A stretch of DNA of 64,000 nt from Sclerotinia nivalis (taxonomy: Eukaryota > Ascomycota > Leotiomycetes > Helotiales > Sclerotiniaceae). The first letter of the stretch is position 1. Every line of letters begins with the position of its first letter. Below, in pieces: positions 37,554 to 48,267 of this stretch. A program made the translations under genes and the position numbers. Below the pieces are notes generated by a model, which was not told the origin of the DNA, did no database searches, and was given only the letters and a program-made list of their open reading frames with translations. The stretch spans positions 124,001 to 188,000 of the forward strand of contig JAPEIS010000010.1 in NCBI GenBank assembly GCA_029531795.1, in the 5' to 3' direction.

Positions 37554-37558
37554 AGATA

Positions 37559-38094
37559 TATCAATTAGACTAGGCTTCGATCTGTAGTATATTAGGAGAA
37601 GGTTGATGATTGTATAGATCAATAAGATCTAAAAGAGTTTGATAACTAATATAAAAGAAAGAGTATAATAATCGTAAAGAATATTGTGATCGTAGATCAC
37701 TAGTTATATAATTAAATATCATATAATTACCCGTGACAGGACTCTATAGAGTTTCCAGAATGTAAAATACTACTATTATTATCATTATTATTTTTATTTT
37801 AAATTAGATTTTATAATAATAAATCTTTTAAATAAATCTATTAAATATTTTGTTCTATAATTTAAATAATAATTTCAGTTTCAAATCGATATTCTACTTG
37901 TGTTTTAATATAATACTAAAACTGAAATCATATACTTTATTATTATATATTTATTATTAATATTAATATTATTATTTCATTTATTATTTTGAATTAATTC
38001 TTTTATTAAATTTATTATTATTATTATTTTTTAGAATAAGTTTTATATTTTCGAATATTAAAAAACAAGCCGATTTTCTATCTGCACTCTAATA
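37559..38094. other. AT-rich spacer between element E and the Fot1-like element
   Basis: About 540 bases, extremely AT-rich towards the right (runs of TTATTATTA near 37770-38030). A short less degraded stretch (37570-37750) contains the palindrome GTGATCGTAGATCAC. No coding motif or LTR boundary could be fixed. Confidence 0.5.
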
Positions 38095-38096
38095 TA

Positions 38097-39947
38097 ACGT
38101 GGTTTATCAGTGGGTCGGCCATATCAGTGGGTCGGCCACTTTTACCTCGAATTATTAGTCTACACTTAATACGCGTTTTCTTCATTATCAACTATGGAAA
38201 TTCATTCTAAAGAAGTACGTATAATCTTAGCTATTCAGGCTATTGAATCAAATAAAAAATTAACAATTCGAAAGGCAGCTCAATCCTATTGTGTACCTCG
38301 ATCTACATTGGGTGATAGAATTCGAGGTAAACCTAGTATGACTGAAATTCGATCAAAAAGTCATAATTTGATTGAATTAGAAGAGGAGGTATTTATTCAA
38401 TATATACTTGATATGGATTATAGAGGATTTTCATTTAAATTAAGTGGTGTTGAAGATATAGCGAATTATATACTCGAAACGCGGGGTGCGAAGAAGGTTG
38501 GAAAGTTTTGGGTTCATCGCTTTATACAACGATGTACAGAATTAAAGATGCGTTTTAGTCGTGTTTATGATTTCCAAAGAGCTCTCTGTGAGGATCCCAA
38601 GCTTATTGGAAAGTGGTTTCAATTGGTATTGAATATGCGGGCGAAATATGGTATCTTGGATTGCGATTTCTACAACTTCGACGAAACTGGCTTTATGATG
38701 GGTATAATATGTCCCGGAATGATTGTAACTAGTGCTGAACGGAATGGCAGAAGTAAGGCAATACAATCAGGCAATAGAGAGTGGGCTACAGCGATTATAT
38801 GTGGTAATAGTGAGAAGGAAACTATACCTCTATTTCTGGTGGTTCAAGGGCAATATCACTTTTCTAATTGGTATACGGAAAGCGGTTTTCCTGCAGATTG
38901 GGCTATTAAATTTATTTCCAATGGATGGACGAATAATGAGACGGGATTGGAATGGATAAAGCATTTCGATAAGTATACAATTCATCGAACGAAGGGCAAA
39001 TATCGAATGCTAGTACTAGATGGGCACGAAAGTCACGAATCGATACCTTTTCAGTTATATTGCAAGGCAAATAATATTATATACATAAGATTACCATCGC
39101 ATTCAAGTCATTTAACTTAACCATTTGACATTAACTGTTTTAACGTATTGAAACGGGTATATGGTTGTCAAATTGATGGATTTATTAAAGCTCATATCAA
39201 CCATATCACTAAGGTTGAATTCTTTATAACTTTTAAAACTGTATATCAACAATCAATCACAACTCAGAATATAAAAGCTGGTTTCCGAGGAGCAGGTTTA
39301 ATACCATTTGATCCTCAAGCTATACTCTCAAAATTAGATATTCGGATTCGTACACCTACCCCTCCACTTGTCGATCTAGACTCTTGGATCTCTCAAACAC
39401 CTCACAATCCAATTGAAGCTCTTTCACAATCGATTTTAGTAAAATCTCGAATGGCTCGTCATCAATCAAGCTCCCCTACACCTATATTCGAGACTGTATT
39501 AGCTCTAGCTAAAGGCACAGAAAGATTAGCTCATGAGAATACTCTTTTAAATGCAGAGAATCGTATGCTTCGGAAGGCAAATGTAGCATTAAGCAAACAT
39601 CGATACATTAAAAAGATTCAATTACACAATGAAGGAGTACTTACTGGACAAGAAGCTGAAGATATATTATCTCAGCAAGAGGTTGATATTCAGATTCAAT
39701 GCGACGAGCGTCAAAATGGGGGGAATTCTAATGGGGAAGCATCTTCTAATCGATGCTGTAGTAAATGTGGAAAGACTGGTCACAATTCAAGAACTTGTCA
39801 AAATAGTATAATTGATCTTAGATTATTAGATTCTTAATAGTTTCAATCAATTGATTTAGTTTTTGTTGAATAATATAGCTTTAAATCAATAATTCGAGGT
39901 AAAAGTGGCCGACCCACTGATATGGCCGACCCACTGATAAACCACGT
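38097..39947 (+). mobile_element. Fot1/pogo-like DNA transposon
   Basis: 1851 bp with perfect or near-perfect 60-bp terminal inverted repeats (38097-38156 and 39888-39947), flanked by TA (or TATA) on both sides. Each TIR holds two direct copies of ATCAGTGGGTCGGCC separated by AT. It encodes one pogo-type DD35D transposase. GC content and codon integrity are much higher than in the neighbouring retroelements, so it arrived after most RIP had occurred. Confidence 0.93.
38194..39837 (+). pseudogene. Fot1/pogo-like transposase with one premature stop
   Basis: A 547-codon frame from the ATG at 38194 to TAA at 39835-39837, broken only by TAA at 39118-39120 (codon 309). The family has a conserved Gln-Pro at this point (here HLT-stop-PFDI), so the stop is most likely CAA to TAA, a RIP-type change. 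Domains: psq-type helix-turn-helix (residues about 7-47), CENP-B/Tc5-type DNA-binding domain (about 60-130), and DDE domain with Asp163 (NFDETGF), Asp276 (LDGHESH) and Asp312 (PFDI). The last two are 35 residues apart, the DD35D spacing of Fot1/pogo. Near the C-terminus is a coiled-coil-like segment and a CCHC zinc knuckle (CSKCGKTGHNSRTC, 522-535). The transposase would cut and paste the element at TA sites. Without readthrough only 308 residues are made, lacking the third catalytic Asp. Confidence 0.92.
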
Positions 39948-39949
39948 TA

Positions 39950-40416
39950 TATCTAAGACTAAAATTTATAATAAACTTTTTTAAAACTTGAATTTATATT
40001 AGACTTTCTCGAAAAGCCAGGGGTCCGGGGGCGCAGGCCCCTGGTACAAATTATATCTACTCATAGATTGATAGATTATCCATAGATAATCCGTAGATAA
40101 TCTATACAGGGCAAATTATTTTAAAATCTCAATAGATAACCCGCAGAGCGGATACTAGCTTTAATAGGTAGCCCACAGGGCGGATTACCTACAGGTACCC
40201 GTGGGTTGCGGGTTTATACAAGATGAATAAATTGAAAGCATATGGTTTAGCAACGAGATGGACATATCTTGGGACAATGTAGAAGGACTTGCGCACTCAA
40301 CATAGGACTTACATCACAAGAGTGGCATCGGTTAATGCAGTACAAAAAAGCTGACGAGCATGAAAGCTTTCCATATAGCACCATAAATTACAACGCACCA
40401 TGCAATTCTACCTTTT
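39950..40416. other. Transition zone at the edge of the AT-rich island
   Basis: The stretch holds a GC-rich imperfect hairpin at about 40017-40045 (CCAGGGG/CCCCTGG arms around a GGGGGCGC core), then repeated ATAGATAATC-like units near 40060-40135 and two related GTAGCCCACAGGGCGGAT/GATAACCCGCAGAGCGGAT units near 40134-40190. No open reading frame. This looks like the edge of a decayed repeat, but I cannot name it. Base composition becomes genic by about 40,400. Confidence 0.5.
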
Positions 40417-41526
40417 TCACGCCCTCGTAAATTGGCTTGAAACTCCTGAATTCCTCCTCTTCCACACAAACATCGCTTCATCCTTTCCTGCAAAACTTGG
40501 CATAGCGATTCTACAAATAAGCTCCCAGCCATTCATTTCCTTCTCAAACCATTCTTCCATACTGCAATCACTAAGCCCCGTGTATCGATTAGCGTTTTGT
40601 GTTCCAACAACCACAATTATATCCCCTTTGTAGGTGTTCAAGACCCTTTTCGTGAATGTCCCAGCTGTAATCATGTAAACCATTAATAACAGTTTGTTCT
40701 TGCCTCCGGCATTTTTCCTTAGGTATTCCACTCCATCTGCCTTCTCCGTATCTGATATCCACATATTCCTATATTCACTCGCCATATTATCGACAGCGTT
40801 AACCTTTAGCTTCATCCGTCGTAGAATATAGGTCCAATATCCATTCCCACTCGCCATATCGATAATTCCATCCAATTTGGACTCTTCCACAAGTTGAGAT
40901 ATTATATAAAGTGAATCGTAGGATGGTACCACACATCCGAAATGATGGTAAAGTACAGGAAGCACAGGATGAGTCATTTTCGCTGCGGCAGGATCCGCAT
41001 AATGTGCATCAGGAAGTGGTCCAAGGAAAGATACCATTCGACATGTATGGGCCCAAATATCATAGTATGGATTGATGTGTGCTTTCGCTTTCGGTATCTT
41101 ACACGAAGGAGGGATACGGCGGGATTGGAGGTATTTCGCAACCCATTCTCGAGGTGACCCCTTCTTTGCGTTGGAAGATAATGCTATGAGAGCTTTGGAT
41201 GTATCGGTCTTGGAAGAGAATATCGACGTATAGGCATCAATATCTGCGAGTGGTATCTTGGGAGTCAGTCAATATCAATCTGAAATGATCAAAGGATGGA
41301 GGCCCGCCTGAAGAACTTTGCCTTGATCTTGGTAATGATACTTTAATTTGCCAGTACTGAGGGTTTCTTGAATCTGTGGTAATGTCATGGCGAATGATTC
41401 GGCGCGGTAAACATAATTATCATCCTGGGACAATCCAAATGTATCGAGGATTGTTTTGGAGAAATCATCATCTATTATTCCACTCCAATTATTGAAAATC
41501 TCATCGGAAGTAGGGGGAGAAGACAT
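40417..41526 (-). CDS. SAM-dependent methyltransferase-fold protein
   Basis: Proposed start ATG at 41526 (MSSPPTSDEIFNNW) and stop at 40417. Two in-frame TGA codons (41269-41277) are removed by a candidate 60-nt intron, 41257-41316 (GTTCTT donor, TGACTGAC branch, CCCAAG acceptor), which keeps the frame and gives 349 residues. The donor is weak, so real disruption cannot be excluded. The C-terminal half has a Rossmann-type glycine motif, GIIDMASGNGYWTYILRRM, then NAVDN, typical of motif I and II of class I methyltransferases; the substrate is unknown. No signal peptide or membrane segment is seen, suggesting a cytosolic or nuclear protein. It is the first gene after the transposon island. Confidence 0.7.
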
Positions 41527-42805
41527 GGTGTAAAAAAGGAGGGTGATTGAGTTGGTGATCAAGAATTGAAGTTCAGGTTGGTGTGGGTGGTGTCGCGAAT
41601 GATGATGTCGCGACAAGGTAGAGAAAGCCCCATCATGACAGATTTCCTTCTGAATGGGAATCTCTTTCCTTCGATGTATATCATACTACGATAAAATATC
41701 GAAACAAAATGAATGAATGGGCGACGATAAGGTAACTTTAAAATAATTGGTCAAGTTGATTTCACGAATAAGAAGTGTCTCTTGGCTCTTGGCTGACTTT
41801 CAAGTCCTGGATCTTTGCATTTGGGATGAGTTTCATGTGACTGCTAGATATTTGGAGAGGGAAAAGAAAGATGAAAGAGGGACATAGGTAGTAGGTAGTA
41901 GGAAGTAAATAATATATAAAGAGCAGTAAATAGTAGATAATAGGAAATAAATAATATATAAAGAGCAGTAAACAGTAAATAGTAGATAGTAGGAAGTAGG
42001 AAGTAAATAATATGTAAGGAGTAGTAAATAGTAGATAGTAAATAATAGAAAGTAAATAGTAATCATATAACCTTAGAGTTTACCCCGCGATTTCAGCCCC
42101 CATTTATGAGTATCGATCGGGCAAACCCGCAAGAAATCTTCATCGTTAAATTCTAGTGAGGATAACATGGGAATCATACCATCCTATACAATTCAGCCTG
42201 GAGACTTTCAAAGTCAGATTCGTTCAATTCTTGGTATGAGATCGATTTGAGTAAGGGCAGATGAAGCGTGACAACAAATCCGTTTCTCTCAAAAGAGAAA
42301 TCATAGTGGATAGGTAGGTAGTTATCTCGTTGTATCCCACCAAAATTTTACATCCAATTCTGTTTGATGGTAGGGAAATCTCCTTCCTGTATAGACATTT
42401 CGAGGCTCCACAATGCACACTGAGATCATTTTCTCAAAGAACTTCATGTTATCGCTCTACACCATCACTCCGCTAATCCATTTTTATACTCTGTCCTTCC
42501 TTCTACTCGGTAAATTATCTTGAGACAACTCTGCAGAACCTTACAATCGCTCCTCTACTTCTAACCCTAGATTTCTTCTTTCTTCCCAACCTTTAACAAT
42601 TAACAATTAGATTCATCAATTGAGTGGAAGAGAAAAAAAAAACAAGCTTTTCACTAATCTGGATACTGCATACCATGTGGCGTGATTTTTGCAACAAGTC
42701 ACCCCACGTCAAGCCGCTAGGACTCAATCTTAGAGCCTAACCTTTTCCAAATTCTCATGAATCTCCACTGTCTTGTGATCATGGTCTATGGTCTATGTAT
42801 AACTC
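41527..42805. other. Intergenic region, methyltransferase to carbonic anhydrase
   Basis: Divergent promoters: the methyltransferase gene reads left and the carbonic anhydrase gene reads right. Apart from the tandem repeat at 41880-42062 I see no feature. Pyrimidine-rich stretches near 42480-42600 and 42780-42843 are in keeping with fungal promoter or 5' leader sequence of the carbonic anhydrase gene. Confidence 0.5.
41880..42062. repeat. Degenerate tandem repeat (GTAGTA/GTAAATA type)
   Basis: About 180 bases of purine-T sequence built from AGTAGGAAGTAAATAATATA and AGAGCAGTAAATAGTAGATA blocks, recurring with a period of about 50-60 bases over roughly three copies and with a shorter internal period. 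The long open frame on the opposite strand here is only repetitive Tyr-Leu and is not a gene. Confidence 0.8.
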
Positions 42806-42843
42806 TCTCTCTCTCTCTCTCCCTCTCCCTCTCCCTCTCTCTC
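42806..42843 (+). repeat. CT microsatellite upstream of the carbonic anhydrase gene
   Basis: An almost pure TC dinucleotide run with interspersed CCCTCT hexamers, about 150 bases before the ATG at 42997. Pyrimidine tracts at this position are common in core promoters and 5' leaders of filamentous fungi; a regulatory role here is inference. Confidence 0.75.
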
Positions 42844-42996
42844 GCTATACATTGATATTTGAAGGAAAGTAATAATATTTCTACTCCTCCTCCGTACTCG
42901 TACACTCTCTCTTTCTCTCTAAGATCTAAGAACTTAAAAGCATTGCTTGAACTTCCATCTTCCAATCAAATCGTAACAGGAAAAGGTATCGGAAAA

Positions 42997-43793
42997 ATGA
43001 CAATCCCACTCCCCTCTCTCCGTTACACCGTTCAGTCTGTTCCAGCAAATCTACTTCAATTCACCAATGCATCCTCTTCTCCACCATCCCCTTCAACCAA
43101 CGATAGTCAGGAGCCAAAAGAGAATGTACTTTGGATAGGATGTTCCGATTCTTCAGTAACAGAAACCGATATTCTCAACAATGTTAGCCGATCCGAGATT
43201 TTCGTCCATCGCAACTTAGGAAATCGTGTTAGTGTTGGGGATACAAGCAGCGGAAGTGCAATTGAGTGGGCCGTGGATGTACTGAAAGTATGTTAAAGCT
43301 CACCAGATCTGACAATATAAATGCTGAACTCATTGGTATTAGGTACAACATATCATTATATGCGGACATTACGATTGCCATCTTCTTGAGGAATCAGAAA
43401 GTGATAGTAACAATTGGTATCGGTAATTCTCCCCAACACTACCAATTTATTTCCATCCCTAGCAAGTTTTCGTGTCACCCTTCTTCTTCAATCTCTACAT
43501 CCTCGCTCTCCATTCACTTGACTACCCTTAGCATTACGAGTATCACTAACATGCACAGCGATATTATTCAACTCCATCAAGAATCCGACGCCCTAGAACC
43601 ACCCGCTCAATCACCTCAATCACGGAATCGCCATTTCACAGAACTTTACGTTTTGTCTGAAGTGGAGTGGTTGAAACAGCAACCTAGTGTTGAACGAGCT
43701 ATGAAGGAATGGGGCTGTAAAGTTCATGCTTTTGTGTATGACCGGGATCAGAATAGTTGCGTAAGATTAGTACCAGAGAGTCAACTGAAATGA
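42997..43793 (+). CDS. Beta-class carbonic anhydrase-like protein
   Basis: Three exons: 42997-43287, 43343-43422 and 43559-43793, giving 201 residues. Intron 1 has GTATGT and TATTAG; intron 2 has GTAATT, an ACTAAC branch and CACAG. Joining keeps the frame (VDVLK-VQHIIICGHYDC and NNWYR-DIIQLHQES). The ATG at 42997 is the first in frame; upstream frame has no ATG. Beta-carbonic anhydrases hydrate CO2 to bicarbonate using a zinc held by Cys, His and Cys: Cys49 (CSDS), His106 and Cys109 (CGHYDC) fit. Asp51 of the Asp-Arg dyad is present but the Arg is Ser53 (CSDSS for CSDSR), and the usual GG after the last Cys is HL. The C-terminal helix region is short but recognisable. Zinc binding is likely; catalytic activity is uncertain. 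No targeting signal, so probably cytosolic. Confidence 0.88.
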
Positions 43794-44086
43794 TTGCTTC
43801 AAATGGGAAATGCAAAATTTTATAGGCATCGTAATTCCATTCGAAGGGAAAAATTATAATTAATTATAAACCGTTACTCATACGCAAGCAGCGCATTAAA
43901 CAAACATAACACCAACACCAATACTAATCATTTGGATGTGTTAATCTCCCCCGACACAAAACATCATCAATCAATAACCGATACTCTTCTCACTCTCAAG
44001 AACCACCACTTCACCTAACATTTGCATTATTGCACCCCCAGCATTACAGTAAAACATCATATCGGATATGATCATGAAGGTGACTA

Positions 44087-46941
44087 TCAATAATCAATCT
44101 TCTGCTCCCAAATTGGCGCCTCCAATATAGTGTTCCGATCCCAGACAATCTTTCCCTCCTCGTTGAATCTTGCAAGCGCATTACTGATGGGGATGACATG
44201 GCTCGTCTTCGCGATCTCGTCTTTACTAATACCCATCGGATCTTCAGCAATCCACAAAGTCTGTGGGCGACTGGTAAGTGCGGGGTTGACATATGCCTCA
44301 TTCTCAACATTATCCTCGTAGACTGGAGCCTCAAGAAGAGCAAGGGGAGCCACGAATTCCTTAGCAAGCTCCGGTTGTCCGAATTTTGTTATGTTGAATA
44401 ATTTTTCGCAGAACATTCTTGTCTTGGACTTTGTATCTTCGCTGGGAGGCGCATCTTCTCTAGAAGCATTAGATCGCGTCTGCAGAACTGTGGCCTTGGC
44501 AGGATCGTTTTCGGAGCTGTCGAATAAAGCGGTTTGATCATCACCATCGGCAGACTTTGGTGGGTACATGGCTAAATGCTTGAGAGCATGACGCATCATG
44601 CCATGGTAAATGCCCGTAACGATAAACAAAACGCCCATAAGGACGATTGGACCAATTCTGTTCTTGATTATGAATAAACCAAGTAGGCAAAGTTCGGAAA
44701 TATACACTCCGACTGTTAGTTGTTGGAGAGCTTTTGCATAAGAATATCCCTTCGTGTCTACGTTGTTTGAAAGAACAAAGAACATGTTATAACGGACGGC
44801 GAGATATATGATTCCGAAAGCAATGGTTGCGAACCCAAGGACAAGAGGTGAGATGCAGGAGTAGGAGATCGCTAGTATTTTGTTAGAATTGCGAATTCTT
44901 GCTTTCGATGCTGCGTCAACTAACCAATGACACCCAAACAACCAAATTTAGGATACAGAGATCCCTATCCGAGACCAGCCAAAGTAATGTATCGATTGTA
45001 AAATTTCCGTGGTGATTTGTCGAGGAATTTATCACCAATGATGGACATGACCAAAGCGCCGATGTTGATTAGATTCCCGGCAGCAATCCCGAGACCTTGG
45101 ACAATAATGTAAGATATGAAAAAGTTTGAGGCCTTTGGTAGATCTTCAGCAAGTAATGTTCTCGTCGAGGAAGGATCTGCGAGGATTTGAGATACCACTG
45201 CTGCCGCTCCGGACGAGAGTGTGGTGACCAAAAATACTTGTATGACTTGAAAGGCAAAATACCAATTCTGGCACTTAAGTTCCACGGCTGTCGTTGTCAC
45301 CTCACCACTAAGTTCTGCCATCCCTAAACAATATCAGTATATTCAGGGAAACCACATAAATGTGTGGGGGATGTAACCCTAACTCACATCTACAGACGAT
45401 AGGTACCAAAGCCATGAGTATCGATAAAGCGACTGAGGGGAGTAAACCAGTGACAACACCAAGGATAACAGTGGGTATGTCGTTGATGAATGACAAGAAA
45501 GGAACCTCTTCATTCTCATTAGTAGCTAGTATATATCATTTGGCGAAATCACTTACTCTCGGTCAAATAGTTGATGTTACTAATAGCGCCAACAATAGCA
45601 ACAGGAATCGACCAAAATATGATTATCGCTGTCAAAAATGTGGCTGTAGCAGCTACTCTCAACCTTCTTTGGGTTTTGTTAATTCGAAGATTCTTCCAAA
45701 TGGCTTCCTTGGGCGTAACAGCAATACCTCGGCGATCCAATTTGACGACCTTCACCGAGCCCCCTTTTCGACATGCATCTTGCGCAAGACACTGTGATTT
45801 GAACTCTACGAAGGCAGCAGGGAGTGATACCCCAGTGCTGCCAGCTACGGTTGCTTGCTCCCTTTGAATTTCTGTATTCAGTGTTCCAATTTGTTCTCGC
45901 ATCTCCCCGATAGTATCAACCTTGTCTCCGAGGAAAGGTATCATCCCTGGACGGTGTTCTGGACGATCTATCTTCTTCATCCATTTAGACACGAGTCCTT
46001 CTTCAAGATCCCGTACTGACTGAGGCTGTGGCTTCCCTTCCTCTGTAGCCTTGGCCGATTTCTTTTCCCAATTCAGGCGTCTATCATTTGCAGTCTTGAT
46101 AAGTTTGATTTGGGCATTTTCCAATTTCAAAGCACACGCTTCTCGCTCTTTTATCTTTTTGGTGAGTGTCTTGCAATCCTTGGCTATCCATACGCGAGCC
46201 ACGGTAGCATCTCCTCAGAGGACTCTCTTTAATGCCGATTCACTCAAATATCGCTCTGGTATGAAGGTGAAGAGAACAGTCTTGGATGATATTTTCGTGG
46301 CATTGAACGGAACTAGCATGTAGTAACGTCGAACGTTTATAAAGAACATCGTTTCCCTTGTAATCATGACCATAACGAAGCCTAGAATATCAGGGGGGGT
46401 CCAAGAAAATTGAATAACTGATTAATGTCGGTAAGACTTACTGAGAAAGACCCATGCCACAAGAGCATGAGCATAGTATCGATTCTTGTCGACAACATTA
46501 CTGAAGGACAGTATATCAAGCTCTTTCTGATTACCACCACCAATTGCATTGATACGAGACATATCTTGAATAACAAACCAAAGAATCGAAGGAAAAAATA
46601 ACCATCGATAGATTGATGTTCCAAAACATGTTTATCGTCTTCCTGTTTGAAAGGAGCAACCCAACCGAATTTAGTGTTGTTAGGTGGTGGCTCTGTTCTT
46701 TCATTTTCACGAAGTGTTTGAAGAAAAGTTCGAGGTTGATACACATGGGGATATATTGTGCGTATGATAAGGAAGATTATAATATATACTGCAGCAATAG
46801 CGGTGACAGGTATCAAAGTAGAAACCAAGCTGGACGCGGAACTTGATGTTGTAGATGTTCCAGCTCCAGCGGTGGAGGAAGACTATAAGATTGTTGAGTT
46901 AGCAATTGCATGTTTAGAAGAACAATGATGACACTGACCAT
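44087..46941 (-). pseudogene. CSC1/OSCA-like (DUF221) channel gene, disrupted
   Basis: Exons inferred on the minus strand: 46941-46939 (ATG alone), 46882-46442, 46381-45557, 45507-45388, 45323-44925 and 44871-44087, each with good splice signals. The family forms hyperosmolality- or stretch-gated, calcium-permeable channels in the plasma membrane. Visible parts: N-terminal membrane segment (LVSTLIPVTAIAAVYIII), the RSN1_TM region, a cytosolic PHM7_cyt domain (VWIAKDCKTLTKKI), the 7TM region (NINYLTE-KVPFLSFINDIP, VILGVVTGLLPS) and the C-terminal PHM7_ext part. Three lesions: a frameshift with loss of about 20 expected residues in the second membrane segment near 46574-46590; a TGA at 46215-46217 within exon 3; and a TAG at 44965-44967 where the family has Trp (GLG-stop-GSLYP). 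The last fits a CpA-to-TpA change. Unless sequencing error explains all three, no full channel is made. The tail-to-tail gap to the carbonic anhydrase gene is 293 bp. Confidence 0.85.
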
Positions 46942-48267
46942 CTTGGAAGGGATTGCAAAAGCAAATGAAAAGCAAGAAGTTTTTTGGGCAATATCGATGT
47001 CTTGTATCAATAATCTCGTATGAAAATTTGTATTTTTGATATTGGTGAATCAATGTTGGTACATTGTGAATAGACAAGATGTTCAACAACAACAACAACA
47101 AACGATAAGAACGGTGCTAGTGGAACTGAGCTCCATCACCCCAGCACTTGCAAAATTTACTTACACTTCGAGCTTGGATGGAAGGAACGATTTTTGAGCC
47201 TGAATATTTTCTGTACTTGGCGAATATGATCACAGATGATATGTGTTCCACGATTGAATAGTATAACCAATAGGCAATTTTGGGAGGAGATAATTTGACT
47301 GGTGTACCTGCATTGCTGTGCCTACCTATCATGAACGGACTTGAGACAGAGTACTAGGTAGAATTTTATCGACCAAGTGTGAGCCACATCACACTTTGGA
47401 ATTTGTGGTATTACATATATTCATGGTACCACGACTGTATACAATGTGATCAGACCATAATCAATGTGCTACATAGATTTATACATTCAGCTGGGAGTGG
47501 TTTCATCTGGCAACTCCAAACACTTGAAAGCAGTTGCCAGTAGAACTAGGTTCAAGCTGACATACAATTGGACTAATGAAAAATTTCAAGGTATTGATTG
47601 CAAATGTTAAGTAAAAGAATACTGAGTCTTAAGAAGGTAAGAAGTAACTAGTATGAGCGAGTACCTACCCAAATAGTGGACGCCCAACGGCTCATAGCTA
47701 GAAAACACTTAGACCTGAGTTGCAACCCCGGTAGTCTCCAATGATTAACTAGCTTTCAGTATGCAAAAGAAAGGTCGATGTCTCAAACCCTGTTAGTAAA
47801 TCGTTCAAGGGCCTATGGAGCTCAATCCCTGATGCATTTAAGATTTCGAGATGCGAGGAAAGAAACTTCAAGTACTACCTACCACCTACCACCTACCTTT
47901 CTGTTGGTGAAATACGCAAATGATGTTCGAACATCATATCTAATACAATTCAATGGGTGCCAAAGTAAGCCAAGAATGATATGATATTGCCTGCTATGCG
48001 ATGGAAGAATGCTAAAAATGGACTACCCATAACTGCCACAAAAATTGCATTTTCCGAGACATTAATGGTGAGCTCTGTATAAAAGGTAACACGTGGTCGG
48101 GAACCATGTGGATCTGTAATGATAGTTCCATGAACTTAGGTTCAGATCAACAGAACAGGAAAACTTAACCTTACCCTATAAATGATACCGCATGTAATAC
48201 ATTGAGATGTGCAAATGCGTTTCCTTTCTATGCCGATACCTCCTCTTCATGCCATACATAACCGATA
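46942..48267. other. Intergenic region, CSC1-like to nitrilase
   Basis: 1.3 kb with a CAACAACAA run at 47088-47102 and a short ACCTACC repeat near 47876-47898. No convincing gene: the open frames are short and lack conserved motifs. The left half should hold the promoter of the CSC1-like gene. Confidence 0.5.

Noticed and set aside
1..40000. Giant cargo-carrying element (Starship type)
   Set aside because: No tyrosine recombinase (DUF3435) captain or cargo genes; the island is explained by nested retroelements.
39950..40050. Helitron 3' end suggested by the GC-rich hairpin
   Set aside because: No CTRR end next to the hairpin, no Rep/helicase sequence and no matching 5' end.
41833..42066. 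77-codon Tyr/Leu-rich open frame on the minus strand
   Set aside because: It is the translation of a degenerate tandem repeat; composition alone keeps it open.
47778..47984. 68-codon plus-strand open frame
   Set aside because: No conserved motif, overlaps an ACCTACC repeat, and has no splice or promoter context.
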